From Flavobacterium sp. (lineage in GTDB: Bacteria; Bacteroidota; Bacteroidia; Flavobacteriales; Flavobacteriaceae), in contig JAGORP010000084.1 in NCBI GenBank assembly GCA_018062725.1, positions 1 to 9,802 on the forward strand: a DNA stretch of 9,802 nucleotides, given 5' to 3'. Positions 1-7,735 of this stretch are shown here, piece after piece. How positions within the stretch are numbered: the stretch's first letter is position 1; every line of letters begins with the position of its first letter. The notes under the pieces were generated by a model. The model ran no database searches, had not been told where the DNA came from, and worked only from the letters and a program-made list of their open reading frames with translations. The position numbers were made by a program, and so were the translations under genes.

Positions 1-3000
1 AGTTCATCCATCCATTGCTTGTACTCTTTACTATTAAATGCAAATTTGTGCATATCAACAGTTGCTTTAGTATATTCTTTTGGATTTCTAGAACCTAAAA
101 CAACACCTTGACGTAACATAGCGGATAAATCGGCAGTAGCCTTCAACCCTTTGAATGTACCAAATAAATTATAGGTGTATTCCAAAAGTTTTTCCCCATA
201 ACCCATTTGACGGAACTGTTCTTTTTCAAACTCAATATCCCATTTAGTTTTTGCTACTAAAATCTTGCCTTTTAACTCAATAAGTTCACGGTTGTATTTA
301 TAGGTTTTTGGCTTTCTTCTTGTGAAATCTCCGTTAGCAAGTTTAGTATTTAATTCTGCAAGTCTTCGTTTGGAATATTTTACGCCACGGTCTAATCGTT
401 TACTTTCTGCGATTCCAACTTCTTCCAGCGCTTCGTTTAATTCGTTTCTTTTATCTTCGATTTGCTTATTAAGGTCGTCTATTTTCGGATCGGTTACCGT
501 TCTTCTTTCGGCTCTTGTTAATTCTTTTCCGTCTTGCACTACCGAGGCTAATTTAACTTCAAGGTCACGTAAACTTTTTTCTTTACGAGCAACGATTTCA
601 TTAATTAAAGTTTCATCACTTTTATATGGTTTTCCGAAATTATCGTCGTATTCTTTTTGAAGCGCATCGCGTTCTTTTACCAATTGTTCTGCTTCGGCAT
701 CCAAGACAGTATTTCGTTTTTCATTTATGATACGCTTATTTTTATCCAATGCGTCCGATAAATCTTTAATACGGTTCTGTACACGAGATTTGTACGCCTC
801 TAACGCATTTTTGTAGAATTTAGATTGGTCAGCACTATCATCAACTGGAAGTGTTTTTAAAAGCTCTCTAATTTGCTTAATTCTATTTCTTTGCTCTGCA
901 GTATATTCTTTTGGCTTTCTTCCGCTTCGTTTCGGTCGATTTCCGTCAGACAAATCATCTAATGCAGACATTTGCTTTCCATCAGTCTTTAAACGGCTGA
1001 TTTCTTTCTGAATATCGTCTTGTGTTTCAACAACTTGTTTTCCGTACCCAGTAATAGCATCACGAACTTCTCGGTGAGTTAAATTCGGGTAATCGTCTGC
1101 TAAAATTTCGTGAACAGCATCAGTTAGGTCGGAAATATTATCAATACCACTTTGGACTAATTGGTAAATCACATCGGCTGGTATTTTAACTGCACCTTGC
1201 TCTATATTTGCGTTAGTATTTGGAATTGCAATTTGCTCGTCAATGAATTCTTTAAAATCTCTTTTAACGATTTTTTCAGCTTCGATTTTACTTTTAGGAG
1301 AAAGGTTTTTATACCAATGAGAGTCTTTAATTTGATCGATTCCTTTTTTAATTGCTTGCTCAATTGTTGCTCCTGCATCCAACGCTGTTGCGATAGTTTC
1401 GATTGCTCCATCCCAAACGCCTTTAAAAACTCCCGTCGGATCACTTTGTAATTTAGATAAATCGCTTAATGATTTCGTGAATTTCGCTTGACGTAAAGCA
1501 GTGGCCGCTCTTTTTAAAGAACTCGAACTTGGATTTTTAGTATTATGGCGCCTAACAACATCTTTGAGGTTTTCAATAGCATCTTGTTCTTCAAGCGTAC
1601 CAATTCGTTCTTCAAGAGATTTTACTTCTTTTTGAAGCGTATCAATTTCAGATTGTTGTTTTTTAAGTTTCGCTTCGACTTCAACGGGAATTTCCGTACC
1701 GAATTGACTTTTCCATCGCTCTTTTGCGAATTCTAAATCATATTTCATTCCGAATTTATTGTAAATTCTATTCAACATCGCCGTTTCTTGACCGTTTAAA
1801 GTCTTTTCGTTGGCAAACGTTTTCATAATATTTGAAAGTTCGGTCGATAAATAATCCACCAAATCTGTATTGCCATTTTCAGAAGCTTTATTTATTTGGG
1901 TATTTAGGTCCTCGAACATTTGAGCCATAATCCAAGTTCTTGCGCCTCCACGAATTTGACCTTCTTTTGCAAGGTTGTATGCTTCTACAATACCAAGTTT
2001 AGCAATAATTGCTTCAGCGTTATCTTGCGCTTGTGATTGGCTTTCTACGTCATAATCCAAGCCTAATTTTTCTAATTTAGCTTTCGTTTCAGTATTAAGA
2101 TTTTCAGAATTGAAAGAGCGAGTAGTAAATGCTTGTTTGTTTTTTCCTCCAATTGGACTAGAAGATTTTGATTCGTTTTTTGTTGGTGGAACTTCTGAAA
2201 TTTTAGATTTCACATCATTAATATCCACATCGAAATCAAACTTTTGCTTCAATGCATCGATTACTTGTTTAATAGCCACGTCGATTTCAATTCCCGCAGA
2301 AACTAAATTTTTAACTGCAGTTGCGATAAGGTCGATTAACTGCTCTTGTGAAAATCCTTGAGATTTGTAATCATTGGGATTTATATTTGCACTCGGCAAA
2401 GCAGATTTTAGCCAATCAGCAAGTTCGTCAATTTTTACATCGGCTACTTTTTTTCTTCTTTCTTTGGCTGATTCTGTTTTTTCTGTTGTTTCTTTATTAG
2501 AAACATTCTCTTTGCTTTCTCGGCTTTCGGTAGGCTTTCCAGCCACTCCTGATTGCTCATTTCCTGCTCCGTATTCTCTGATTTCGTTTTGGCTTTCATT
2601 GTCTAATGAATTAAAATATTCGTCATATTCTTTTGCGAGTGTTTCTTGCTCACGGTTAATTTCTTCAATTTCGGCATCGGTAAGTGCATCTTCATTTATA
2701 AGGCGCTGCATATCTTCAAATGTAAAGAATTCTTGGTTACGAGCATTAGGCGTGCCCGTTCCTTCTTTATATCTAAATCCTCCTTCTTTTTTTGCTGTTT
2801 GAAAAGCTTCGATTAATCTTTTTGCTGGAACCGAATTTTCTTTACCACGTGCGATATCAGCTTCTCCTTTACGAATATCTGCCCACTGAATTCCTAAATC
2901 GATTCTCGGCATAAAAATATTTCCGCTCCATAAAGTTACACCATTTTTTATTTGTTCTTTAGCGAAATTTAAACTTTCGTTTTCATCAACAATTTTACTT

Positions 3001-5570
3001 TCTGTACCGTCAATGGTGGGTTGTACGTTGTCACTTCCATCTTGAACGTTTTCTGTGATATTTCCAGGCTGAACGTTTCCATTAGAAGTAGGATTATTGG
3101 TAGGTGCTGTTTCATTGGTTATTGGCAAAGGAAGTAAATTCTCTTTGGCTTTTTTGAATTGATTAAGTTTGTCCTCGGCCTCAACTTTTTCGGAAACAAG
3201 TTTATCGAATACCATGTCTTCACCAACAGGATATCCGTTTTCTTTAATGTATGCTTGACGCGCAGATTGTGCTTTATCGTATTCTATTTGTGCTGCGGAA
3301 ATCATTTCATCTGTTTGTTGATGCGCTTCAATAATTTTTAGATTTTTTGCAGACTCATCCGTGATGTCTTTTCCGGCAATGTCTTTAGGGGTTAAATATT
3401 CTGATTTTACGGCTTTTCGTTCTTCAATTTCAGCCTCAGTTAACTCATTTTTTACCTCGCCATTAACGATTGCTTGCGTTTTTTCTTGGGTCGATTTATA
3501 TTCTTCTTTGAGTCCGTCAGCTAAAATTTGTTTTGATTTAGCATCAAGTGACGGATCGTTTTTTATAGTTTCGTTTTTAGCTGAAAGACTTGCTAATTTT
3601 TTATCGCCAGCGATTACTCTTTTTACGTCAACTTCGCTCATTTTTCCTAATTTCTCAACCGTAGAAGTAACAATTTCCGCAGACTCTTTGGTGGTTTTTG
3701 AAATCTGTCGTTCAATTACTTTACGAGTTGTGGGCTCTAAATTTTCGTTTTCGAGTTGTTTTGAAAGTTCAATGATTTTAGCGCCGTTAGAGTCGAGAAT
3801 TTTATTTTCTTTATTAGGTGTAAATTGTTTTACTGCAGCCATTCCAACGTGAGGAATACCGCTAATAATACCCGTCATAAGTACCGTATCGACTAAAACT
3901 TTTTCAGCGTTATCAAAATATCCAATATTATAGTCGCCGAGAATATCCCGATTAACCATATTTTGAACGACGTTGTTGATTTCTTCGGTCGCTACTTCTC
4001 GGTACATATCCTTGCCGGCAGATTTTAATATTTGGGATGCAGTTTTTTTAATAGCCTCGTCAACTAATAGTTTTCCCGCTTCGTCTTTTGCTGCAGCTTT
4101 AAATATTCTACCCGCATTTCGTAAGGTTCTATATGTAGGCAATTCCGAAAGCAATCCTTCAGAGACTCCACTTACCAATGGAGCAACCGCCATCTGTAAA
4201 GGTGTATATTTTACTGATTTTTTGTTCTCGTTATACATTTCAGAATACTTTTGTCCCGCAGCACCTACTCCTAAAATAGTTGCTCCGCCCGTAGCACCCG
4301 CTGTTGACATGGCAAGAATGGTTCCTGATTGATTTGCGATTAAATCTGTAGCGTATTGGAAGAAGTTGTCTGAATTTATTTCTGGACTGTCTGGACGAAA
4401 ACCCGATTGATAATTTTCAAGCCCTTCTTTTGCAGATTTAATTCCTACTTGTCTGTCTTCTTCGCCAGCGCCTAATGTATTTGCGATATAATTTGCACCC
4501 GCATAAGTATCTACTGCTGCTCCAGCAATAGAAGAAACAGCACGGCTACCGAAATTTGATATAGCGTCATAATTTCTTTTAAAGGCATCAAATTCATCTT
4601 TTACAGAACCAAGTTTTGAGTCAGCTTTACCGTAAACACCATAATCCGCATCTAATTGTTTTGCGACAACTTCTAATTGCGATTCGATTGCTTTTCTATC
4701 TTCAGGAAGTAAGTTTGGGTCTTTTAAATCTTCAATGAAATCAAGTCCCGCTTTTTCATTCATTTTAATCCGATTGGTCAAATCTTTGCTTTCTTTTGAA
4801 AGTGTCTTAAATCTATCCTCTGCATCAACTTCAAGGAATAATTTAGCTTTCGGGTCAAGGTTTGAAATGTAATCGTTTATTTTTTGTTGTCTTTTTCCGT
4901 CAAGTTTTTTTTGCGTAAAAATTTCCGTAGCTTTAGTTTCAAGTTGCTCTTTTGATGGATTTTTGATTCCGTCTTTTTCAAGTTCAAGTTTAGCTTCATT
5001 AATTTCAGTCTTGAGTGGATTATCTTTTGAAAATGCACCTTTAGCAATATAATTTCCTAATGATGCGGCTTTGGCTTTTACGGTATTCCAAATTCCTTGC
5101 TCGTTTTTTACTGCGGAAAGTTCGGTTTCAACTTCGGCGTTGTCAATATCTGTCAATGCAGTTGCCTGACGATACTTATTGAGTTCGTCTTTAGTATATG
5201 CTTTTTCTTCGGCCTTGCGTTTTTCTGCTACGATTGGGTCGGTTAAAATATCGTCAATCGCCTTCGGAATGCCTTTTAAATCCTTTGGTTTAATTTGCGA
5301 CGAAATATCAAGACTTCGGTCTAATGTAGGTATTGGTTTATGGGATTGTTGTGCTGGTTGTTTCGCTATTGCTTGATCGAATGAATCCGAAGAAGGTGCA
5401 ACCCCAGCCAATTCCAAACTTGACTTTTGTGAAGTAGAAGGTGCAGAAGATTCTTTTTTTTTTACGGGTTCGGTTTTTGGTTTATAGCTTTTAATGACAA
5501 GCGCAATGTTTTCTTCAGACTCCTTTGCGTCAATCATTCTTTGAACTATACCTTTTAATTCTTCATCCAT
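1..5570 (-). CDS. Giant multi-domain virion ejection protein (LPP type), N-terminal 1,856 residues
   Basis: The frame is open for 1,856 full codons from ATG 5570 and leaves the window at position 1. In order: a short helical motif ending ESEENIALVIKSY (17-29); a Pro/Ser/Gln linker (30-75); charged helices (76-335); a Gly/Ala-rich hydrophobic region (338-582); helices (583-815); an Asn/Thr-rich linker (816-860); a module with WSGNIFMPRIDLGIQWADIR (881-900); linkers at 1000-1040 and 1126-1155; a GQIRGGARTWIMAQ module (1204-1217); a coiled coil (1297-1340); a VRDAITGYGKQ module (1502-1512); more coiled coil (1570-1725); and an LKATADLSAMLRQG motif (1809-1822). I recall the last modules from 'large polyvalent proteins' of phages and conjugative elements, which are thought to be carried into the recipient cell. 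The position is that of T7 gp16, but it is far longer, and I see no lytic transglycosylase motif in the N-terminal part. A channel or ejected cargo role is inferred; the unseen C-terminus may hold an enzyme. Confidence 0.75.
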   Translation of the reverse strand, partial: MDEELKGIVQRMIDAKESEENIALVIKSYKPKTEPVKKKESSAPSTSQKSSLELAGVAPSSDSFDQAIAKQPAQQSHKPIPTLDRSLDISSQIKPKDLKGIPKAIDDILTDPIVAEKRKAEEKAYTKDELNKYRQATALTDIDNAEVETELSAVKNEQGIWNTVKAKAASLGNYIAKGAFSKDNPLKTEINEAKLELEKDGIKNPSKEQLETKATEIFTQKKLDGKRQQKINDYISNLDPKAKLFLEVDAEDRFKTLSKESKDLTNRIKMNEKAGLDFIEDLKDPNLLPEDRKAIESQLEVVAKQLDADYGVYGKADSKLGSVKDEFDAFKRNYDAISNFGSRAVSSIAGAAVDTYAGANYIANTLGAGEEDRQVGIKSAKEGLENYQSGFRPDSPEINSDNFFQYATDLIANQSGTILAMSTAGATGGATILGVGAAGQKYSEMYNENKKSVKYTPLQMAVAPLVSGVSEGLLSELPTYRTLRNAGRIFKAAAKDEAGKLLVDEAIKKTASQILKSAGKDMYREVATEEINNVVQNMVNRDILGDYNIGYFDNAEKVLVDTVLMTGIISGIPHVGMAAVKQFTPNKENKILDSNGAKIIELSKQLENENLEPTTRKVIERQISKTTKESAEIVTSTVEKLGKMSEVDVKRVIAGDKKLASLSAKNETIKNDPSLDAKSKQILADGLKEEYKSTQEKTQAIVNGEVKNELTEAEIEERKAVKSEYLTPKDIAGKDITDESAKNLKIIEAHQQTDEMISAAQIEYDKAQSARQAYIKENGYPVGEDMVFDKLVSEKVEAEDKLNQFKKAKENLLPLPITNETAPTNNPTSNGNVQPGNITENVQDGSDNVQPTIDGTESKIVDENESLNFAKEQIKNGVTLWSGNIFMPRIDLGIQWADIRKGEADIARGKENSVPAKRLIEAFQTAKKEGGFRYKEGTGTPNARNQEFFTFEDMQRLINEDALTDAEIEEINREQETLAKEYDEYFNSLDNESQNEIREYGAGNEQSGVAGKPTESRESKENVSNKETTEKTESAKERRKKVADVKIDELADWLKSALPSANINPNDYKSQGFSQEQLIDLIATAVKNLVSAGIEIDVAIKQVIDALKQKFDFDVDINDVKSKISEVPPTKNESKSSSPIGGKNKQAFTTRSFNSENLNTETKAKLEKLGLDYDVESQSQAQDNAEAIIAKLGIVEAYNLAKEGQIRGGARTWIMAQMFEDLNTQINKASENGNTDLVDYLSTELSNIMKTFANEKTLNGQETAMLNRIYNKFGMKYDLEFAKERWKSQFGTEIPVEVEAKLKKQQSEIDTLQKEVKSLEERIGTLEEQDAIENLKDVVRRHNTKNPSSSSLKRAATALRQAKFTKSLSDLSKLQSDPTGVFKGVWDGAIETIATALDAGATIEQAIKKGIDQIKDSHWYKNLSPKSKIEAEKIVKRDFKEFIDEQIAIPNTNANIEQGAVKIPADVIYQLVQSGIDNISDLTDAVHEILADDYPNLTHREVRDAITGYGKQVVETQDDIQKEISRLKTDGKQMSALDDLSDGNRPKRSGRKPKEYTAEQRNRIKQIRELLKTLPVDDSADQSKFYKNALEAYKSRVQNRIKDLSDALDKNKRIINEKRNTVLDAEAEQLVKERDALQKEYDDNFGKPYKSDETLINEIVARKEKSLRDLEVKLASVVQDGKELTRAERRTVTDPKIDDLNKQIEDKRNELNEALEEVGIAESKRLDRGVKYSKRRLAELNTKLANGDFTRRKPKTYKYNRELIELKGKILVAKTKWDIEFEKEQFRQMGYGEKLLEYTYNLFGTFKGLKATADLSAMLRQGVVLGSRNPKEYTKATVDMHKFAFNSKEYKQWMDE
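1308..1412 (-). repeat. Helical-hairpin protein repeat, copy 2
   Basis: Residues 1387-1421 of the giant protein carry ATALDAGATIEQAIKKGID, matching copy 1 at L, AG, I, AIK, ID and the following K. It is followed by SHWYKNLS, a pattern I associate with large polyvalent proteins. A weaker third copy may lie at residues 1467-1491 (around QLVQSGIDNISDLTDAVHEI). The repeats sit between coiled-coil and linker stretches. Confidence 0.5.
2235..2339 (-). repeat. Helical-hairpin protein repeat, copy 1
   Basis: Residues 1078-1112 of the giant protein carry the pattern L-x2-AG-x2-I-x2-AIK-x2-ID-x2-K (in VKNLVSAGIEIDVAIKQVID and the lysine shortly after). The same pattern recurs about 310 residues later (1308-1412). 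DNA identity between the copies is low, so this is a diverged protein repeat, not a recent duplication. Confidence 0.5.
3825..4559 (-). other. Gly/Ala-rich hydrophobic region of the giant protein (possible membrane-inserting part)
   Basis: Residues 338-582 of the giant protein hold four stretches low in charge: about 338-366 (SRAVSSIAGAAVDTYAGAN), 414-440 (ILAMSTAGATGGATILGVGA), 461-476 (AVAPLVSGVSEGLLSE) and 558-580 (VLMTGIISGIPHVGMAAV). They are separated by charged amphipathic helices. Glycine-rich, weakly hydrophobic helices of this kind are usual in ejected channel-forming phage proteins, which must travel unfolded through the tail and then insert. The rest of the protein is strongly charged, so this is its only obvious membrane-active part. 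This is read from composition only. Confidence 0.5.
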
Positions 5571-5572
5571 TA
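5570..5572 (-). promoter_or_regulatory. TAATG stop/start overlap before the giant gene
   Basis: The TAA of the 511-residue gene (5572-5570) shares its last base with the ATG of the giant gene (5570-5568), the same junction as at 7105. Again there is no Shine-Dalgarno sequence. The overlap fixes the start of the giant protein with fair certainty and suggests it is made only by ribosomes that have finished the preceding gene. Confidence 0.6.
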
Positions 5573-7105
5573 CTTACTGTATTTGGCGATTAATTCTTCC
5601 GCTGTTGGTTGTTTTTTTGATTCGGCTGGTTGTTGTTTCATTTTTTGAAGTCCACGCTGATAACCTCTCTCTGAAAAGAAATTATTCGCTTCTTCAAGTC
5701 CACTGAAGTATTCGCCAGTTTTTGGATTTTTAAGGATAATAGCGAAATTCTCAGCGTCGTCGGCTTTGTCTTTCGTGTCATACACAACAGTTTTCGGTTT
5801 CTTGTTTTTCGATGTAATTGTTACTTCCTCGATTTCGTCGTAAGCTAACTTGTGTTCTGGGTTTTTTGCTAATTCGGCTTTTCCTTTTGCATTCGGAACT
5901 GTAGATTTTGAACTTGTGCCTTCATCTTCAAAAGTTTCTTCTACGACATATTGGAACGTACCGTCAGGTTTTGCAACAACAGCTTTCAGTGTTTCGATTT
6001 TTCCTTCGCCTTGTTTTCTTTGCGCGCCTTTTACCGCAAACGGAACCGAGCCTTTTTCTAAATTGACTCCAAATTTTTGCCCAGCTTTAGCAACAAAAGT
6101 TCCTGTTCCGATAACAGGAGTGTCTTTTTCTTCTTCCTTTCTATTTTTTCGGACGGTTTCGCGGTAATTTAGTATGGATGAGTCTAATTTTTGTTTATCC
6201 ATTTTCGCTAACGAGTCAATAAATTGTTTCTTCGCAAATGCTTTTATAGCTTCAGTATCATTCTCGTCAATTCCTTCTCGCGCGGCAATTTCATATCTTT
6301 CACCTGGATCCGAAGCAATGGTATTCGCAAACGCATCAGCCTTAGACTCAATTCTTGGAATTAACTTGCCGTTTGCGTCATATTTAAGTTTGCGCTCATA
6401 AATATTGGCACCTTTCTGAAAAGCTTCCTCGTCTAAAGGTGTTTCATCAACCGTTTTCTTTAAAAGCGTATCATATTGTGACGTTTTATGCGGAGTAGTA
6501 CTTTTTACTAAATCAGCAACCGTTTGGTCTTTCTCAAGTACACCTGTAATTCTTCCATTTTCGTCAACCGCATAAGTAGTAATTCTCGGTTGTCCGTAAG
6601 GATCAATTGTTATTTTTGCTTTTCCTGTTTCAACTGCTTCCATTAATTTAGCCACTCTGTCAGCATCACGTTCGGAATATTTCCCTTCCATAATGCCTTT
6701 TGAAATTTCCTCGCCTTTCGCTTTTAGCATAGTGGGAACTTGCTTGAAAACATCAAAACTTTGCTTGATTTTATTATTTGCTTGAAGTAATCTTGTTCGT
6801 TCGGCTGTATCTGTTGTCGCATTGTAGGCACGGACATTATTAGCGTAGGTATCTCTTGCTTGTGCAGCATAAGGAACCGCCAAATCATCCATCGTTTGAT
6901 TTCCTGACAAATCTACATTTGCGTTGAAATCATCCGTTAATTCTTCTGATTTGCGTTTTGCTTCTTCCTTATCGGCAATGAGTCTTTTTTCCGCACGATA
7001 TTTAAACCCATTGTCTTCGATATTTTTTAAGGCATCACCTAAATAATTTTCGTTGATTGGTGTTAAATTTCCATACGAACCCGTTTTTCCTACTACATCA
7101 GCCAT
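5570..7105 (-). CDS. Helical hydrophilic virion/ejection protein (T7 gp15-like position)
   Basis: This 511-residue protein is highly charged, with no signal peptide and no membrane segment. Residues 20-160 are mostly helical by eye (NYLGDALKNIEDNGFKYRAEKR at 20-41; YAAQARDTYANNVRAYN at 79-95; TERTRLLQANNKIKQSFDVF-like helix at 101-120). Residues 161-195 look like a small beta unit. Helices return at 220-325 and end in a basic/acidic RKNRKEEEKD run (319-328). Residues 329-465 look beta-rich, with repeated 'KPDGTFQYVV'-type strands. The tail is Gln/Lys/Pro-rich and closes with PTAEELIAKYSK. I recognise no enzyme motif. Its position between a gp14-like protein and a giant protein is that of T7 gp15 (747 aa), a channel component, and similar proteins are carried as cargo in Bacteroidetes podoviruses. 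Both ends share one base with their neighbours, suggesting coupled translation in fixed ratios. Confidence 0.6.
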   Translation of the reverse strand: MADVVGKTGSYGNLTPINENYLGDALKNIEDNGFKYRAEKRLIADKEEAKRKSEELTDDFNANVDLSGNQTMDDLAVPYAAQARDTYANNVRAYNATTDTAERTRLLQANNKIKQSFDVFKQVPTMLKAKGEEISKGIMEGKYSERDADRVAKLMEAVETGKAKITIDPYGQPRITTYAVDENGRITGVLEKDQTVADLVKSTTPHKTSQYDTLLKKTVDETPLDEEAFQKGANIYERKLKYDANGKLIPRIESKADAFANTIASDPGERYEIAAREGIDENDTEAIKAFAKKQFIDSLAKMDKQKLDSSILNYRETVRKNRKEEEKDTPVIGTGTFVAKAGQKFGVNLEKGSVPFAVKGAQRKQGEGKIETLKAVVAKPDGTFQYVVEETFEDEGTSSKSTVPNAKGKAELAKNPEHKLAYDEIEEVTITSKNKKPKTVVYDTKDKADDAENFAIILKNPKTGEYFSGLEEANNFFSERGYQRGLQKMKQQPAESKKQPTAEELIAKYSK

Positions 7106-7107
7106 TA
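7105..7107 (-). promoter_or_regulatory. TAATG stop/start overlap (coupled translation)
   Basis: The TAA of the 209-residue gene (7107-7105) shares its last base with the ATG of the 511-residue gene (7105-7103). There is no Shine-Dalgarno sequence before this start (the preceding bases read ACCTCAAACTA), so re-initiation by the terminating ribosome is the simplest way to start the downstream gene. Confidence 0.6.
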
Positions 7108-7734
7108 GTTTGAGGTATAATTAGGCGCCACTCTTGGACTCGGCACGTTGTTGAAATAATTTGTACTCGGTGTTGATGCTGGTAGATTTCCAGCACCCGA
7201 AGGACTTACTTGTGGTGTAAATCCTCCGAAATCAACTCCTTGCAACGAACTTAATCCTTGAAAAGCATTTGCCGTCGATTGTTGTTGCGCTTGATTTGCT
7301 GTATTATATTGAGAAGAAAGATTATTTACATTCGTATTATGGCGCTGCTCCGCAATTAGCCTTAATCTTGCATCATCCATAGAAATATTCTCGTCAATAG
7401 CTTTTTGTTGAATATCGAGGTCGGACGCAATTTGTCGATTCGTGTTATTTGCTGCAGCATTCACCCGACCGACTCCGCCGATTATTTCACGCCCTCCCGC
7501 TTCTGATAATGCAGCGACCGAACTTGCAGTATTACGTGCCGATTCCTCTCGTTGCAAATCTGCTCCAAGTGTACTTACTGTATTATTCTCATAAGCATTA
7601 GTAAGATTTGGCTGATTGAGTTTTTTTAATTCTTCATCTGCCGCTTTTTTTTCTTTGGCTGCTTTGATTGACTGCGAAATAGAATAAGCAGTTCCAGCCG
7701 CCGCGATTATCGTTCCCGTCGCTACTGCACACAT
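7105..7734 (-). CDS. Internal virion protein with hydrophobic N-terminus (T7 gp14-like)
   Basis: This 209-residue protein begins with a hydrophobic, Ala/Gly/Thr-rich segment (residues 3-20, AVATGTIIAAAGTAYSIS), then a charged helix SIKAAKEKKAADEELKKL (22-39). Residues 50-150 are Ala/Asn/Gln/Ser-rich and predicted helical by eye, with REIIGGVGRVNAAANN (82-97) and a DDARLRLIAEQRHN stretch (120-133). The C-terminal 60 residues are low-complexity, rich in Gly, Ser, Pro and Asn. One hydrophobic segment at the N-terminus followed by an Ala/Gln-rich helical body is the usual make-up of gp14-type internal virion proteins (T7 gp14 is 196 aa), which are ejected and sit in the host outer membrane. It starts at ATG 7734, one base after the upstream stop, and its TAA shares a base with the next ATG at 7105. 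Function is inferred from composition and order. Confidence 0.65.
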   Translation of the reverse strand: MCAVATGTIIAAAGTAYSISQSIKAAKEKKAADEELKKLNQPNLTNAYENNTVSTLGADLQREESARNTASSVAALSEAGGREIIGGVGRVNAAANNTNRQIASDLDIQQKAIDENISMDDARLRLIAEQRHNTNVNNLSSQYNTANQAQQQSTANAFQGLSSLQGVDFGGFTPQVSPSGAGNLPASTPSTNYFNNVPSPRVAPNYTSN

Positions 7735-7735
7735 A

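Noticed and set aside
1202..1444. An 80-codon Lys-rich minus-strand frame
   Set aside because: It is in a different frame inside the giant gene, whose own frame is open and carries recognisable modules here. Its Lys/Leu richness reflects A/T-rich DNA read out of phase.
2220..2245. A DFDVD sequence resembling the DFDGD-type catalytic motif of phage virion RNA polymerases
   Set aside because: It lies at the end of a helical repeat followed by a linker, without the second conserved glycine or any other polymerase motif nearby. It is best read as the acidic end of the repeat module.
3361..3852. A 163-codon plus-strand frame, with similar ones at 2374-2802, 322-660, 3973-4332 and 5850-6167
   Set aside because: All lie opposite the continuous minus-strand genes, and their sequences are Ser/Phe/Leu-rich in the way expected from the reverse complement of Lys/Glu-rich coding DNA. 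None shows a motif, and all the plausible genes here are on the other strand.
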